Assembly: GCA_017993775.1 (NCBI GenBank)
Contig: JAGOMA010000045.1
Coordinates: forward strand, 1 to 42,620
DNA length: 42,620 nucleotides
Source of the DNA: Chloroflexota bacterium
GTDB taxonomy: Bacteria; Chloroflexota; Anaerolineae; Promineifilales; Promineifilaceae
Reading direction: 5' to 3'
The notes beneath the pieces were generated by a model, which did no database searches, was not told the origin of the DNA, and saw only the letters and a list, made by a program, of their open reading frames with translations. The position numbers and the translations under genes were made by a program. Positions 18,282 to 25,342 of this stretch are shown in pieces (the stretch's first letter is position 1; each line of letters starts with the position of its first letter).

Positions 18282-19250
18282 TCAGTACAGCAGGTTTAAG
18301 AGAAGGTCGGCCGGTACATCGGCGAGAGGGCCAAAGTTGTGGAGCGCCTGCGCCAGGGCGGCAGGCTCGTAGCGCAAGCCGGTGAGGTGGGCTTGCAATG
18401 GTGCGGCGGTTGGCAGGCCGGTGAGGGTGATGGTTTGGATACGGCCGTTCCTCACCTCCACCACCGCCCCCACCTCGCCATCACCCCAGGACAAACGCTT
18501 TTGCACCGTAAAGTGCGGCGAACGGCCGATATTCCATTCCCAGGTATCGTAGCGGTCGGTTTTAATTTGGCGGATGTGGGTCCAGTCGACGGCCGTTAAC
18601 GCCAGCAGCGGCACAACTTCCCCGCCAAAAATAGCCGCCAGCAGCGCTGCGCGCAGCCCGGCCACGTCCAACTGTGGCAGCCAGGTGCGGATATTGGTCA
18701 CCTGCGCCCGAATCGACTGCACCGCCTTCGATTCAATTTGCGCCTGACGCGGATTCAACGCCCGCAGCAAAGCCTCCAGGTCGCTGTCAAACAAGATCGT
18801 GCCGTGGCTCACCATGCGGTCCCGCGTCAGATACTGCGCGTTGCCGGAGATTTTTTTGCCTGCGGCATAAATATCGCTCTTGCCATGCAGTTCCGCCGGC
18901 ACGCCCAGGTCATTCAGCGCGCGAATGACCGGCTCGGTAAACAGGCGAAAGTTGTGCAAATCTCTGGAGCCATTGGTGATGAAACTGAAATTCAGATTGC
19001 CCAAATCGTGGTAAACCGCCCCGCCGCCCGACAAACGACGCACCACGTGAACGCGATGAGCCGCCACATAATCGGGATCAATCTCTTCCAGGGTGTTCTG
19101 GTTGCGCCCCACAATCACCGACGGTTCATTGACATAGAAAAGCAAAATCGCCTCGTCGATGCGTACGTGCCGCAGCAGGTATTCTTCCAACGCCAGGTTT
19201 AAGCGCGGGTCGGTTTCGTTTTGGTTGTCGACGTAAATCATCTTCATCAT
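18282..19250 (-). CDS. lplA: Lipoate-protein ligase A family protein
   Basis: LplA-type enzymes activate free lipoate with ATP and attach it to E2 and GcvH lipoyl domains. The protein has the BPL/LplA catalytic fold with VGRNQNTLEEI near residue 48, the lipoyl-binding loop RRLSGGGAVYHDLGNLNFSF (about 71-90) and KSDIYAAGKKISGNAQ with the catalytic lysine (about 124-139). A C-terminal accessory domain (about 245-322) is present, so the enzyme should both adenylate and transfer. The start is ambiguous (19250, 19247 or 19241). It begins 27 nt after the alpha/beta hydrolase stop, which implies one transcript. Confidence 0.92.
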   Translation of the reverse strand: MMKMIYVDNQNETDPRLNLALEEYLLRHVRIDEAILLFYVNEPSVIVGRNQNTLEEIDPDYVAAHRVHVVRRLSGGGAVYHDLGNLNFSFITNGSRDLHNFRLFTEPVIRALNDLGVPAELHGKSDIYAAGKKISGNAQYLTRDRMVSHGTILFDSDLEALLRALNPRQAQIESKAVQSIRAQVTNIRTWLPQLDVAGLRAALLAAIFGGEVVPLLALTAVDWTHIRQIKTDRYDTWEWNIGRSPHFTVQKRLSWGDGEVGAVVEVRNGRIQTITLTGLPTAAPLQAHLTGLRYEPAALAQALHNFGPLADVPADLLLNLLY

Positions 19251-19277
19251 CTACCACGCGGCAAGAATGACGGCCGT

Positions 19278-20756
19278 TTACCCCAACAGCGGGAACACAG
19301 CCAAAATAAGCCAGCTAAAAAAGAGCGCGCCGCCCAGACCATAAGCCCAGGCATGGTCGATGGCCGCGCCGGTGAGAGCCAGAATGCCCACCACAATCGG
19401 AATAACCGGCACAACCAACGCCAAAAAAAACAAGTCAGGAACCAGAAAAACCAGGGCCAGCAGCCCGGACACCAAAACCACGCACTGCCACGCCCACCAA
19501 CCCAGGCGCTGCCAGCCGCCTGCGCCCTGATTCACCAAACCAGCCGCCAACAACCAGGGGAAAAAGGCCACGGCCAACGGCAGCCAGCGCAGCAGCCTTG
19601 CGGGAATGAGGAACCAGGGCAGCCAGACCCATTGGCTGAGCAGCCCAAACGCCAGCCATAAAAAGGCGAACACCGCTGCGCCCCACGCCACACTACGCCG
19701 GGTAGGCAGCGTCAACCGGAAGCCGGCCAGCAGCCACACCAGACCCACGATAAAAAACCACAGGCCCAAACCGCCGCCAACCGCCAGACCGCCAACGGCC
19801 GCCAGACTAAAAACCTGACTCAACAGCCAGAGAACGGCCGTTCCCGCCGCCACGCCAGCCGCCAAGCCCAGCCAATACCACGGCCGTCGCCGTCCGACGC
19901 CGCGCTGTACGCGCCCATCCGGCAGCAGCGGCGACAGCGCCAACAAGCCTACCAGCCAGCCGGCTAGATGCAGGCCATACCAGATAATGCGCGTATCGCG
20001 GTAATCGCTGGCGCGCTGCATGCCAAACACCTGATCCAACCAATCCAAAGCCGTGCTGTGACTGAGCCAGCGGAATAAAATCGAAATATGCTCGGCGTTG
20101 GGCACAACCACCAGCGCCCGTCCCAGGTCGGCGGACAGATCGGGGTTTGCGCCGCCCGCCCTGGCAAGCAAGTCCTGGGCGTTGGCCACAAACGGCGCTT
20201 CCAGGCTGCCGGCCATCAGCAAGAAGTTGCGCGGCCACGCCGGGTTGACATCTGCGCCGGTAGGCGAAACGGCCACCGCTGCCCGATATAACTCGCCGTG
20301 GTCAACGGCCGTTTGCATAATGGCCCCGCTGCCCATCGAATGACCTAACATGGCTAACTGCGTGGGGTCGATTTCCGGCTGAGATTGGAGAACGGCCGTT
20401 GCCACAGCCACTTCATCCGCCAACACCGGCGCGTCCGGCGTTAATGGCGTCGCATTTGCCCCATGCCCGGCAAAATCCAGCAGCACCACGCCATATCCGG
20501 CGTGCGCCAGCACATACCCATACCCCAACATCAACTGCTGCGAGCCGGAAAAGCCGTGGGCGATAACCACCCCCGGCGCGTTCTGCGCGCCTTCGGCCAC
20601 CATAAAGCGCAGCGGCACACCGGCCTGATCCACCTGGCGCACCACCAGGCCAGACGACGCCGCCAACACCTGCCGCCAGGATACGGCAATCACAACCAAC
20701 GCCAGCAGCGCCAGCACCAGACGAACAGGACTTAATTTTGCACGTATTTTTGCCAT
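19278..20756 (-). CDS. Membrane-anchored alpha/beta hydrolase with multi-helix C-terminal domain
   Basis: After a short basic N-terminus and one membrane helix, residues about 40-255 form an alpha/beta-hydrolase domain. It has HGFSG (oxyanion region), the nucleophile elbow GHSMGSG (Ser about 140) and a late histidine in PNAEHIS. The C-terminal half (about 260-492) is almost entirely hydrophobic, with perhaps eight helices, and matches no family I recognise. The start at 20756 is preferred because GAGG lies 6 nt upstream; ATGs at 20771, 20768 and 20762 are also in frame. The catalytic domain would sit outside the membrane if the first helix is an uncleaved anchor. Substrate unknown; it is followed closely by lplA. 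Confidence 0.8.
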   Translation of the reverse strand: MAKIRAKLSPVRLVLALLALVVIAVSWRQVLAASSGLVVRQVDQAGVPLRFMVAEGAQNAPGVVIAHGFSGSQQLMLGYGYVLAHAGYGVVLLDFAGHGANATPLTPDAPVLADEVAVATAVLQSQPEIDPTQLAMLGHSMGSGAIMQTAVDHGELYRAAVAVSPTGADVNPAWPRNFLLMAGSLEAPFVANAQDLLARAGGANPDLSADLGRALVVVPNAEHISILFRWLSHSTALDWLDQVFGMQRASDYRDTRIIWYGLHLAGWLVGLLALSPLLPDGRVQRGVGRRRPWYWLGLAAGVAAGTAVLWLLSQVFSLAAVGGLAVGGGLGLWFFIVGLVWLLAGFRLTLPTRRSVAWGAAVFAFLWLAFGLLSQWVWLPWFLIPARLLRWLPLAVAFFPWLLAAGLVNQGAGGWQRLGWWAWQCVVLVSGLLALVFLVPDLFFLALVVPVIPIVVGILALTGAAIDHAWAYGLGGALFFSWLILAVFPLLG

Positions 20757-20843
20757 CGGCATCCTCATCATTGGGTTTGGTGGATCATACTGGTAAAATC
20801 GCGTTCAACCAAACAGTTCGGGTTAACACGTTTTACCCCGACC

Positions 20844-20876
20844 AGATTGGCCCAATCTCAGAGATTGGACCAATCT
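20844..20876. repeat. 33-bp palindrome, AGATTGGCC family
   Basis: A near-perfect palindrome (arms AGATTGGCCCAATCTC / GAGATTGGACCAATCT) in the divergent region between the hydrolase and the dehydrogenase. It is related to those at 6059, 22086 and 31912. Confidence 0.8.
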
Positions 20877-20923
20877 ACAACTGCTCTCTAGCTTTGGCTA
20901 TTGCTACTTCCACAGGAGACGAC

Positions 20924-20947
20924 ATGAGCGCAGGCTCAACACCATGA
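20924..20947 (+). CDS. Possible 7-residue leader peptide
   Basis: AGGAGA sits 4 nt before an ATG that opens the frame MSAGSTP-stop. Its stop overlaps the ATG of a second small frame (20944-21015) in an ATGA arrangement. This may be a leader that couples translation to the dehydrogenase, or chance. Confidence 0.3.
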   Translation: MSAGSTP

Positions 20948-21015
20948 ATGAAAAACCTACTGCAATCTCTGCGCCTTTGCCTCTCTGCGTTAACTTATTT
21001 TCGAAGGAGACGTGA
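20944..21015 (+). CDS. Possible 23-residue coupled small ORF
   Basis: The frame MNEKPTAISAPLPLCVNLFS... ends with TGA overlapping the ATG of the next gene (TGATG). It starts inside the stop of the 7-codon frame. Its middle is built from CTCTGCG-type repeats (20966-20994), so it may be a fortuitous frame. Confidence 0.25.
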   Translation: MNEKPTAISAPLPLCVNLFSKET

Positions 21016-22073
21016 TGAATAACTGGTTATTGTATGGCGCATATGGATATACCGGGCGGCTTCTGGCCGAAGAAGCGATCAAGCGAGGCCACAAACCGAT
21101 TCTGGCCGGACGTGATGCGCAGAAAACGGCCGTTCTCGCCCAGCAGCTCAACCTCGACCACATCGCCCTGGACCTGAACGACAGCGCAAGGCTGCATCAG
21201 GTCGTCGCCGGGGTGGACCTGGTGCTGCACGCCGCCGGCCCCTTCATCCACACCAGTGAGCCGATGGTGCAGGCTTGCCTGGCCGGACAAACCCATTACC
21301 TGGACATCACCGGCGAAATTCCGGTCTTTGAAAACACGCTGTCCTACGACGCCCACGCCCGCGAGCAGGGCATCGCCCTGGTATCCGGCGTCGGGTTCGA
21401 TATTGTGCCGACAGACTGTCTGGGCAGTTACATCGCCGCCCAACTACCCGGCGCAACCCATCTGGAAATCGCCTTCATGGGTTTATCGCGAGCCAGTTCC
21501 GGCACAGCCAAGACCATGTTGGCCATGATGGCCGACATGCCGCAAGCGGGATTGGTGCGGCGCAACGGCCGTCTCGAACCAATGCCCTTTGGCGCAGGAC
21601 AAAAAGAGGTACAGTTTAGCAACGGCCGTACCCTCACCGTCGTGCCCATTCCCTGGGGCGATCTGGCCACCGCCCAGCTATCCACCGGCATCCCCAACGT
21701 CACGGCCTACATGGCCATCTCGCTGCCGCCGGGAACGCGCGTCTTGTCGCCGCTGTTTCAGCGCCTGATGAAGGTTGGGCTGGTGCGCCGCGCCAGCGGC
21801 AAACTGGTCGATTGGGTGATTAGCGGGCCAGACGAAGAGATGCGGCAAACAGCGCGCAGCTATCTGTGGGCCTGCGCCACCGATGAGGCCGGCAACAAAC
21901 GCGAAGCCTGGCTGGAATCCCTGGAAGCGTATCGGTTAACGGCCGTAGCCGGTATTCTGGCCGTCGAAAAAACACTCACCAACCACCCTGTCGGCGCTTT
22001 GTCGCCATCGCTGGTCTTTGGCGCGGATTTTGTCCTGGAAATTGAAGGCACGCGCCGGATCGACGCGCTTTAA
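21015..22073 (+). CDS. Saccharopine dehydrogenase-like NAD(P)-binding oxidoreductase
   Basis: A 352-aa protein with an N-terminal Rossmann motif YGAYGYTGRLLAEEA and an LAGRD second strand. The next sequence is the family stretch VLHAAGPFIHTSEPMVQACL and HYLDITGEIPVFE. It belongs to the saccharopine dehydrogenase / trans-acting enoyl reductase superfamily, whose members reduce varied substrates; the true substrate is unknown. I choose ATG 21015, 5 nt after AAGGAG, over GTG 21012, which would leave only 2 nt. Two tiny frames with overlapping stops lie immediately upstream. It is followed by a palindrome and the KdpD-like kinase but is probably functionally unrelated to it. Confidence 0.85.
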   Translation: MNNWLLYGAYGYTGRLLAEEAIKRGHKPILAGRDAQKTAVLAQQLNLDHIALDLNDSARLHQVVAGVDLVLHAAGPFIHTSEPMVQACLAGQTHYLDITGEIPVFENTLSYDAHAREQGIALVSGVGFDIVPTDCLGSYIAAQLPGATHLEIAFMGLSRASSGTAKTMLAMMADMPQAGLVRRNGRLEPMPFGAGQKEVQFSNGRTLTVVPIPWGDLATAQLSTGIPNVTAYMAISLPPGTRVLSPLFQRLMKVGLVRRASGKLVDWVISGPDEEMRQTARSYLWACATDEAGNKREAWLESLEAYRLTAVAGILAVEKTLTNHPVGALSPSLVFGADFVLEIEGTRRIDAL

Positions 22074-22085
22074 CACAGGTCGATA

Positions 22086-22118
22086 AGATTGGACCCATCT
22101 TAGAGAGTGGTCCAATCT
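22086..22118. repeat. 33-bp palindrome, AGATTGGACC family
   Basis: The arms AGATTGGACCCATCTT and AGAGAGTGGTCCAATCT pair with a few mismatches. It lies between the dehydrogenase stop and the kinase start and ends 19 bp before the kinase ATG. A Rho-independent terminator is unlikely because no T-tract follows. Confidence 0.75.
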
Positions 22119-22137
22119 GCCCTGTCCCATAACCACC

Positions 22138-23562
22138 ATGAAGAAACTAACCCAAGGCCCATGGGCGTTACGGCCGTTCTCCTTTCTACTCGCCTTCCTG
22201 GTTGTCAGCGCCATTACCGCCGGGTTGTTGTGGCTGCGCGAAGACCTGACACTGGCCAACATCTCTCTCATTTACATCATCAGCACCTTTGTCGTCGCCG
22301 TGTGGCTGGGTACGGGGCCATCGCTGGCCGCCGCTTTGTACACCTTTTTCTGTTTCAACTTTTTCCTCATCAAGCCCTATTACACGCTCAAGGTCGAAGA
22401 CCCGCGCGAACTGATCGATCTGTTGGTTTACCTGCTGATAGCGGTGATTGCCAGCCAACTGGCCGCATATGCCCGAGAGCAGGCCGAAGCCGCCCGCCGT
22501 CACGCCGCCGAACAAAATGTGCTGTACAGTCTCAGCAGCGCCTTCAACCAGTTGACCGATCAGGCCAGCATCAGCCAGACGCTGGAGGAGATGCTGCCGA
22601 CTTATTTGCCGGTGAGCCGGGTGGAGATGCTGCCGGAAGTGGGCAGCAAAGCCGATGCAGACCAGCCGGACTATAAGCCGACGACTTCCTATCTTATCTT
22701 GCAAACCGGCGACACAATTTATGGCACGCTGCGGGTGGTGTTTACGGCCGTGCCCACCGATTCCCAGATGCGTCTGCTGATGGCCTGCACGGTGCAGGCG
22801 GCAATGGCCTTGCAGCGGATTCAACTCACGGAAAGCGCGCAGCGCAGCCACACGCTGGAAGAAGCCGACCGGCTAAAAACAGCCCTGCTGCGCGCCGTTT
22901 CCCACGATTTGCGCACGCCGCTCACCATCATCAAAACCTCCGCCGATAATTTAATCGACCTGCATACCCGTCTGCCGGAGGCGGAACAATTGGAGATGAT
23001 TCAGACCATCAGCAGCGAAGCCGATCATTTAAATCTGCTGGTGGGCAACTTGCTGGATATGTCGCGGCTGCAAGCCGGCGCCATGACCATCAACCGCCAC
23101 TGGAATACGTTGGAAGAGGTGGCTGGCGACGTGGCGGCGCGTGTCTGGCAGCGGCATCAGGCGGAACGGCTGCGGCTGAATTTCCCCGATGATTACCCGC
23201 TGGCACAGTTTGATTATGGGTTGGTGCTGCAGGCGGTCAGCAACATCGTGGAGAACGCTCTGCGGTATGAACCGCCCACCTCACAGGTAGAAATTCGCGG
23301 CGAATCTGACGCCGCCGAGGTGCGGCTGCTGATGATCAATCATGGCCCCACCATTCCCGATGAACTGAAAGAGCAGGTGATGGCTCCGTTTTTTCATGGC
23401 AAAGACGGCCGTATCGGCCTGGGTTTGGCCATTAGCAAAGGGATTGCGGACCTGCATCACGGCCGTATGTGGGTAGAAGACACGCCCAATGGCGGGGCCA
23501 CCTTTTACCTGGCGCTGCCCCGCGAAGGTTCCACCCCGCCGCTGCACGAGGGAGTTAGCTGA
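22138..23562 (+). CDS. KdpD-like sensor histidine kinase (DUF4118 type)
   Basis: A 474-aa membrane kinase. Four closely spaced helices (about 14-110) contain FVVAVWLGTGPSLAAALYTF and the FCFNFFLIKPYYTL turn typical of the DUF4118 domain of KdpD, the potassium/turgor sensor. A GAF-like segment (about 135-235) follows. HisKA has its histidine near residue 255 in RAVSHDLRTPLTIIK. The ATPase boxes are VENALRYEPP, NHGPTIP and GLGLAISKGIADLHHG. The cytosolic KdpD/Usp N-terminal part of E. coli KdpD is missing. No clear Shine-Dalgarno is seen before the ATG. Its TGA overlaps the response-regulator ATG by 1 nt, so the pair is translationally coupled. Neighbouring genes suggest a role in potassium uptake. 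Confidence 0.9.
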   Translation: MKKLTQGPWALRPFSFLLAFLVVSAITAGLLWLREDLTLANISLIYIISTFVVAVWLGTGPSLAAALYTFFCFNFFLIKPYYTLKVEDPRELIDLLVYLLIAVIASQLAAYAREQAEAARRHAAEQNVLYSLSSAFNQLTDQASISQTLEEMLPTYLPVSRVEMLPEVGSKADADQPDYKPTTSYLILQTGDTIYGTLRVVFTAVPTDSQMRLLMACTVQAAMALQRIQLTESAQRSHTLEEADRLKTALLRAVSHDLRTPLTIIKTSADNLIDLHTRLPEAEQLEMIQTISSEADHLNLLVGNLLDMSRLQAGAMTINRHWNTLEEVAGDVAARVWQRHQAERLRLNFPDDYPLAQFDYGLVLQAVSNIVENALRYEPPTSQVEIRGESDAAEVRLLMINHGPTIPDELKEQVMAPFFHGKDGRIGLGLAISKGIADLHHGRMWVEDTPNGGATFYLALPREGSTPPLHEGVS

Positions 23563-24263
23563 TGTTGATTCTGGTTGTCGACGATGAACCACAAATTCGC
23601 AAACTATTACAGACCGGCCTGAGCGGGTATGGCTATCAGGTAATGACTGCGGCCAATGGACAAGAAGCGCTAACGGCCGTGGCCCAACGCCAACCCAATG
23701 CCGTCATCCTGGACATCTCGCTGGGGTCGGAGCCGGATGGGTTGGAGGTGTGCCGCCGTCTGCGCGAATGGAGCCAGGTGCCTATTGTGATGCTCTCGGT
23801 GCGCAGCGGTGAAACCAGTAAGGTGGCCGCTTTGGACGCCGGGGCCGATGATTACCTGACCAAACCCTTTGGCATGGAAGAGCTGCGGGCGCGGATTCAG
23901 GCTGTGCTGCGGCGGGCGTCCATGGAACCGGCGTCATCGCCAACGGCCGTTATCCACAGCGGCGACTTAATGATCGACCTGGCCAACCGGCGGGTCACCA
24001 TCAACCAGCAGGAAGTCCACTTCACCCCCTTTGAATACGACATCCTGCGCCTGCTGGCGACGCATCCCGGGCAAATCATGACCCATCAAACCATCCTCGC
24101 CCAGGTGTGGGGCAGCGATTACCAGGACATGACGCACTACATTCGCATCTACGTCAACCAGATTCGCAAAAAGCTGGGCGAAAACCCCGCCGCCAACCTG
24201 CGCTACATTCTCACCGAACCGGGCATCGGCTACCGGTTTATAGAACGCCAGCCCAAACCCTAA
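23562..24263 (+). CDS. KdpE-like OmpR-family response regulator
   Basis: A 233-aa two-component regulator. The receiver domain shows D7-D8, phospho-acceptor D51 in AVILDISLGSEPDG, S79 and K101 in DYLTKPFG. The C-terminal winged helix (about 130-228) has FTPFEYDILRLLATHPG, and YIRIYVNQIRKKLGE as recognition helix. The closest named type is KdpE, in keeping with the DUF4118 kinase it overlaps by 1 nt. Its last codons (QPKP-stop) lie inside the first copy of the AAACCCTAAGGGTTT array that follows, so the repeat sets the C-terminus. A likely target is the downstream Usp/KimA pair. Confidence 0.92.
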   Translation: MLILVVDDEPQIRKLLQTGLSGYGYQVMTAANGQEALTAVAQRQPNAVILDISLGSEPDGLEVCRRLREWSQVPIVMLSVRSGETSKVAALDAGADDYLTKPFGMEELRARIQAVLRRASMEPASSPTAVIHSGDLMIDLANRRVTINQQEVHFTPFEYDILRLLATHPGQIMTHQTILAQVWGSDYQDMTHYIRIYVNQIRKKLGENPAANLRYILTEPGIGYRFIERQPKP

Positions 24264-24492
24264 GGGTTTTCCCCCGACTAATTAAAACGCCCACCACCCA
24301 AACCCTAAGGGTTTTCCCCAGAGCAATTAAAACGCCCACCAACAAACCCTTAGGGTTTCCCCCCCGACTAATTAAAACGCCCACCAACCAAACCCTAAGG
24401 GTTTTCTCTCGAGAAACCAACCTCCCCACCAACAAACCCTAAGGGTTTTCTCTCGAGCAATCAAAACCCCCACCAACAAACCCTTAGGGTTT
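24255..24492. repeat. Six-copy AAACCCTAAGGGTTT array, about 45-bp period
   Basis: The 15-bp near-palindrome starts at 24255, 24300, 24344, 24390, 24434 and 24478. Copies 3 and 6 have the TTA centre, i.e. the reverse orientation. The roughly 30-bp intervals are themselves alike (ACTAATTAAAACGCCCACCA type), so this is a tandem repeat of about 45 bp rather than a spacer array. It begins inside the response-regulator stop region. Confidence 0.9.
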
Positions 24493-24504
24493 CCCCTCCC
24501 CCCG

Positions 24505-24555
24505 TCTTTACAAAATCTTTACGCCTTCCCCCTCTTTCCCTGACACGATCTTTAC
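24505..24555 (+). promoter_or_regulatory. Candidate response-regulator repeats TCTTTAC with 11-bp phasing
   Basis: TCTTTAC starts at 24505, 24516 and 24549, i.e. at intervals of 11 and 33 bp, all on one helix face. OmpR/KdpE-type regulators bind tandem direct repeats of about this pitch. The E. coli KdpE site is T-rich with TTTACA halves. The site lies directly upstream of a TATACA hexamer. Confidence 0.4.
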
Positions 24556-24570
24556 GGCCGTGCTTATACA
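24540..24570 (+). promoter_or_regulatory. Possible promoter of the Usp-like/kimA unit
   Basis: CTGACA (24540-24545) and TATACA (24565-24570) are separated by 19 bp. The long spacing would suit an activator-dependent promoter, and the TCTTTAC repeats overlap it. Confidence 0.35.
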
Positions 24571-24607
24571 ATCCTAAAAGGTGTTAAACACAAAAAGGAG
24601 TTGAGCT

Positions 24608-25078
24608 ATGCCACCAACAAAATTAATGATTGTGTTAGGCGAACGACAATGGACCATGCAAGCGCTGCACCTGGCCTGCGCCATGGCGCGGCGGCAGGAT
24701 GTAACCCTGATCCTCGTCAAGATGGTCCCGGTCGTGCATCCCCAAATGCTGGGCACGGCTTCCGGCAGCCTGCACTTTACCCTGCAAGACGAACAAGAAC
24801 TGCAAGAATACGCCTCCACGGCCGAAGATTACGGCGTGAGCTTTGAACTGACTGTCTGCCAGTATGCCAGCTTTATTCATGCCGTGGTGGATGTGGCCGA
24901 ACAATTGGCGATAACGGCCGTATTCGCTGCCATCCCCCACAGCCACGTCCCCTTCTGGGCCCCTATCAACCGCTGGTGGCTGCGCCTGCAGCTCAATTGG
25001 CACAACCGCCACCTGTACACCTTAGAACCATCCGGCGGCGACCTGGAATGGACGCCCGCCATCCTCTATCACAAATAA
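24608..25078 (+). CDS. Usp-like small cytosolic protein
   Basis: A 156-aa protein with a Usp-like alternation: KLMIVLGERQWTMQALHLAC, then DVTLILVKMVPVVHP and later QLAITAVFAAIP. The ATP-binding GxxGxxxxG(S/T) motif of classical Usp proteins is absent, so nucleotide binding is doubtful. AAGGAG lies 7 nt before the ATG. It sits between the KdpD/E-like pair and the KimA-type importer, with repeat arrays on both sides. In E. coli a Usp domain is part of KdpD, so a split sensor accessory is conceivable; this is inference. Confidence 0.65.
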   Translation: MPPTKLMIVLGERQWTMQALHLACAMARRQDVTLILVKMVPVVHPQMLGTASGSLHFTLQDEQELQEYASTAEDYGVSFELTVCQYASFIHAVVDVAEQLAITAVFAAIPHSHVPFWAPINRWWLRLQLNWHNRHLYTLEPSGGDLEWTPAILYHK

Positions 25079-25094
25079 AGGCAAACCCTCTTCA

Positions 25095-25297
25095 GACCCT
25101 AAGGGTTTGCCCATGAGAAGCTGGCCCCTTGGGAACTCAAACCCTTAGGGTCTTGTAACCAGTGCAGACCCTAAGGGTTTGCCTGAGAGAAACTGACCCC
25201 TTGGGAACTCAAACCCTTAGGGTCTTACAACCATCGCAGACCCTAAGGGTTTGCCCATGAGAAGCTGGCCCCTCTGGAAACTCAAACCCTTAGGGTC
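25095..25297. repeat. Three tandem 72-bp units, each with a 58-bp inverted repeat
   Basis: GACCCTAAGGGTTTG starts at 25095, 25167 and 25239 and its complement CAAACCCTTAGGGTC starts at 25138, 25210 and 25283. Each pair spans 58-59 bp, as at 5786-5843. The unit period is exactly 72 bp, and the interiors (CCATGAGAAGCTGGCCCCTT type) are nearly identical. It occupies the whole leader of kimA and could form three consecutive RNA hairpins. Confidence 0.9.
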
Positions 25298-25342
25298 TTT
25301 GTAGAAAAACTCAATAGCGACAATAAAGGAACCGTTTTAAAA

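Larger units (their letters stand above)
24264..24607. other. Intergenic region between regulator and Usp-like gene
   Basis: 344 bp without a gene. The first two thirds hold the six-copy repeat array. The rest holds three TCTTTAC heptamers (24505, 24516, 24549), a possible -10 (24565-24570) and the ribosome site of the next gene. Confidence 0.7.

Noticed and set aside
24255..24492. Possible CRISPR array
   Set aside because: The repeats are only 15 bp and palindromic, orientation is mixed, the intervals are similar to each other, and no cas genes are near.
24255..25297. Telomere-like AAACCCT repeats
   Set aside because: The motif coincides with plant telomere units, but copies are interspersed palindromes within a bacterial operon, not a head-to-tail terminal array.
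25079..25342. c-di-AMP (ydaO-type) riboswitch expected before kimA
   Set aside because: The leader is almost entirely the three 72-bp hairpin units and shows none of the conserved ydaO core segments that I could recognise.
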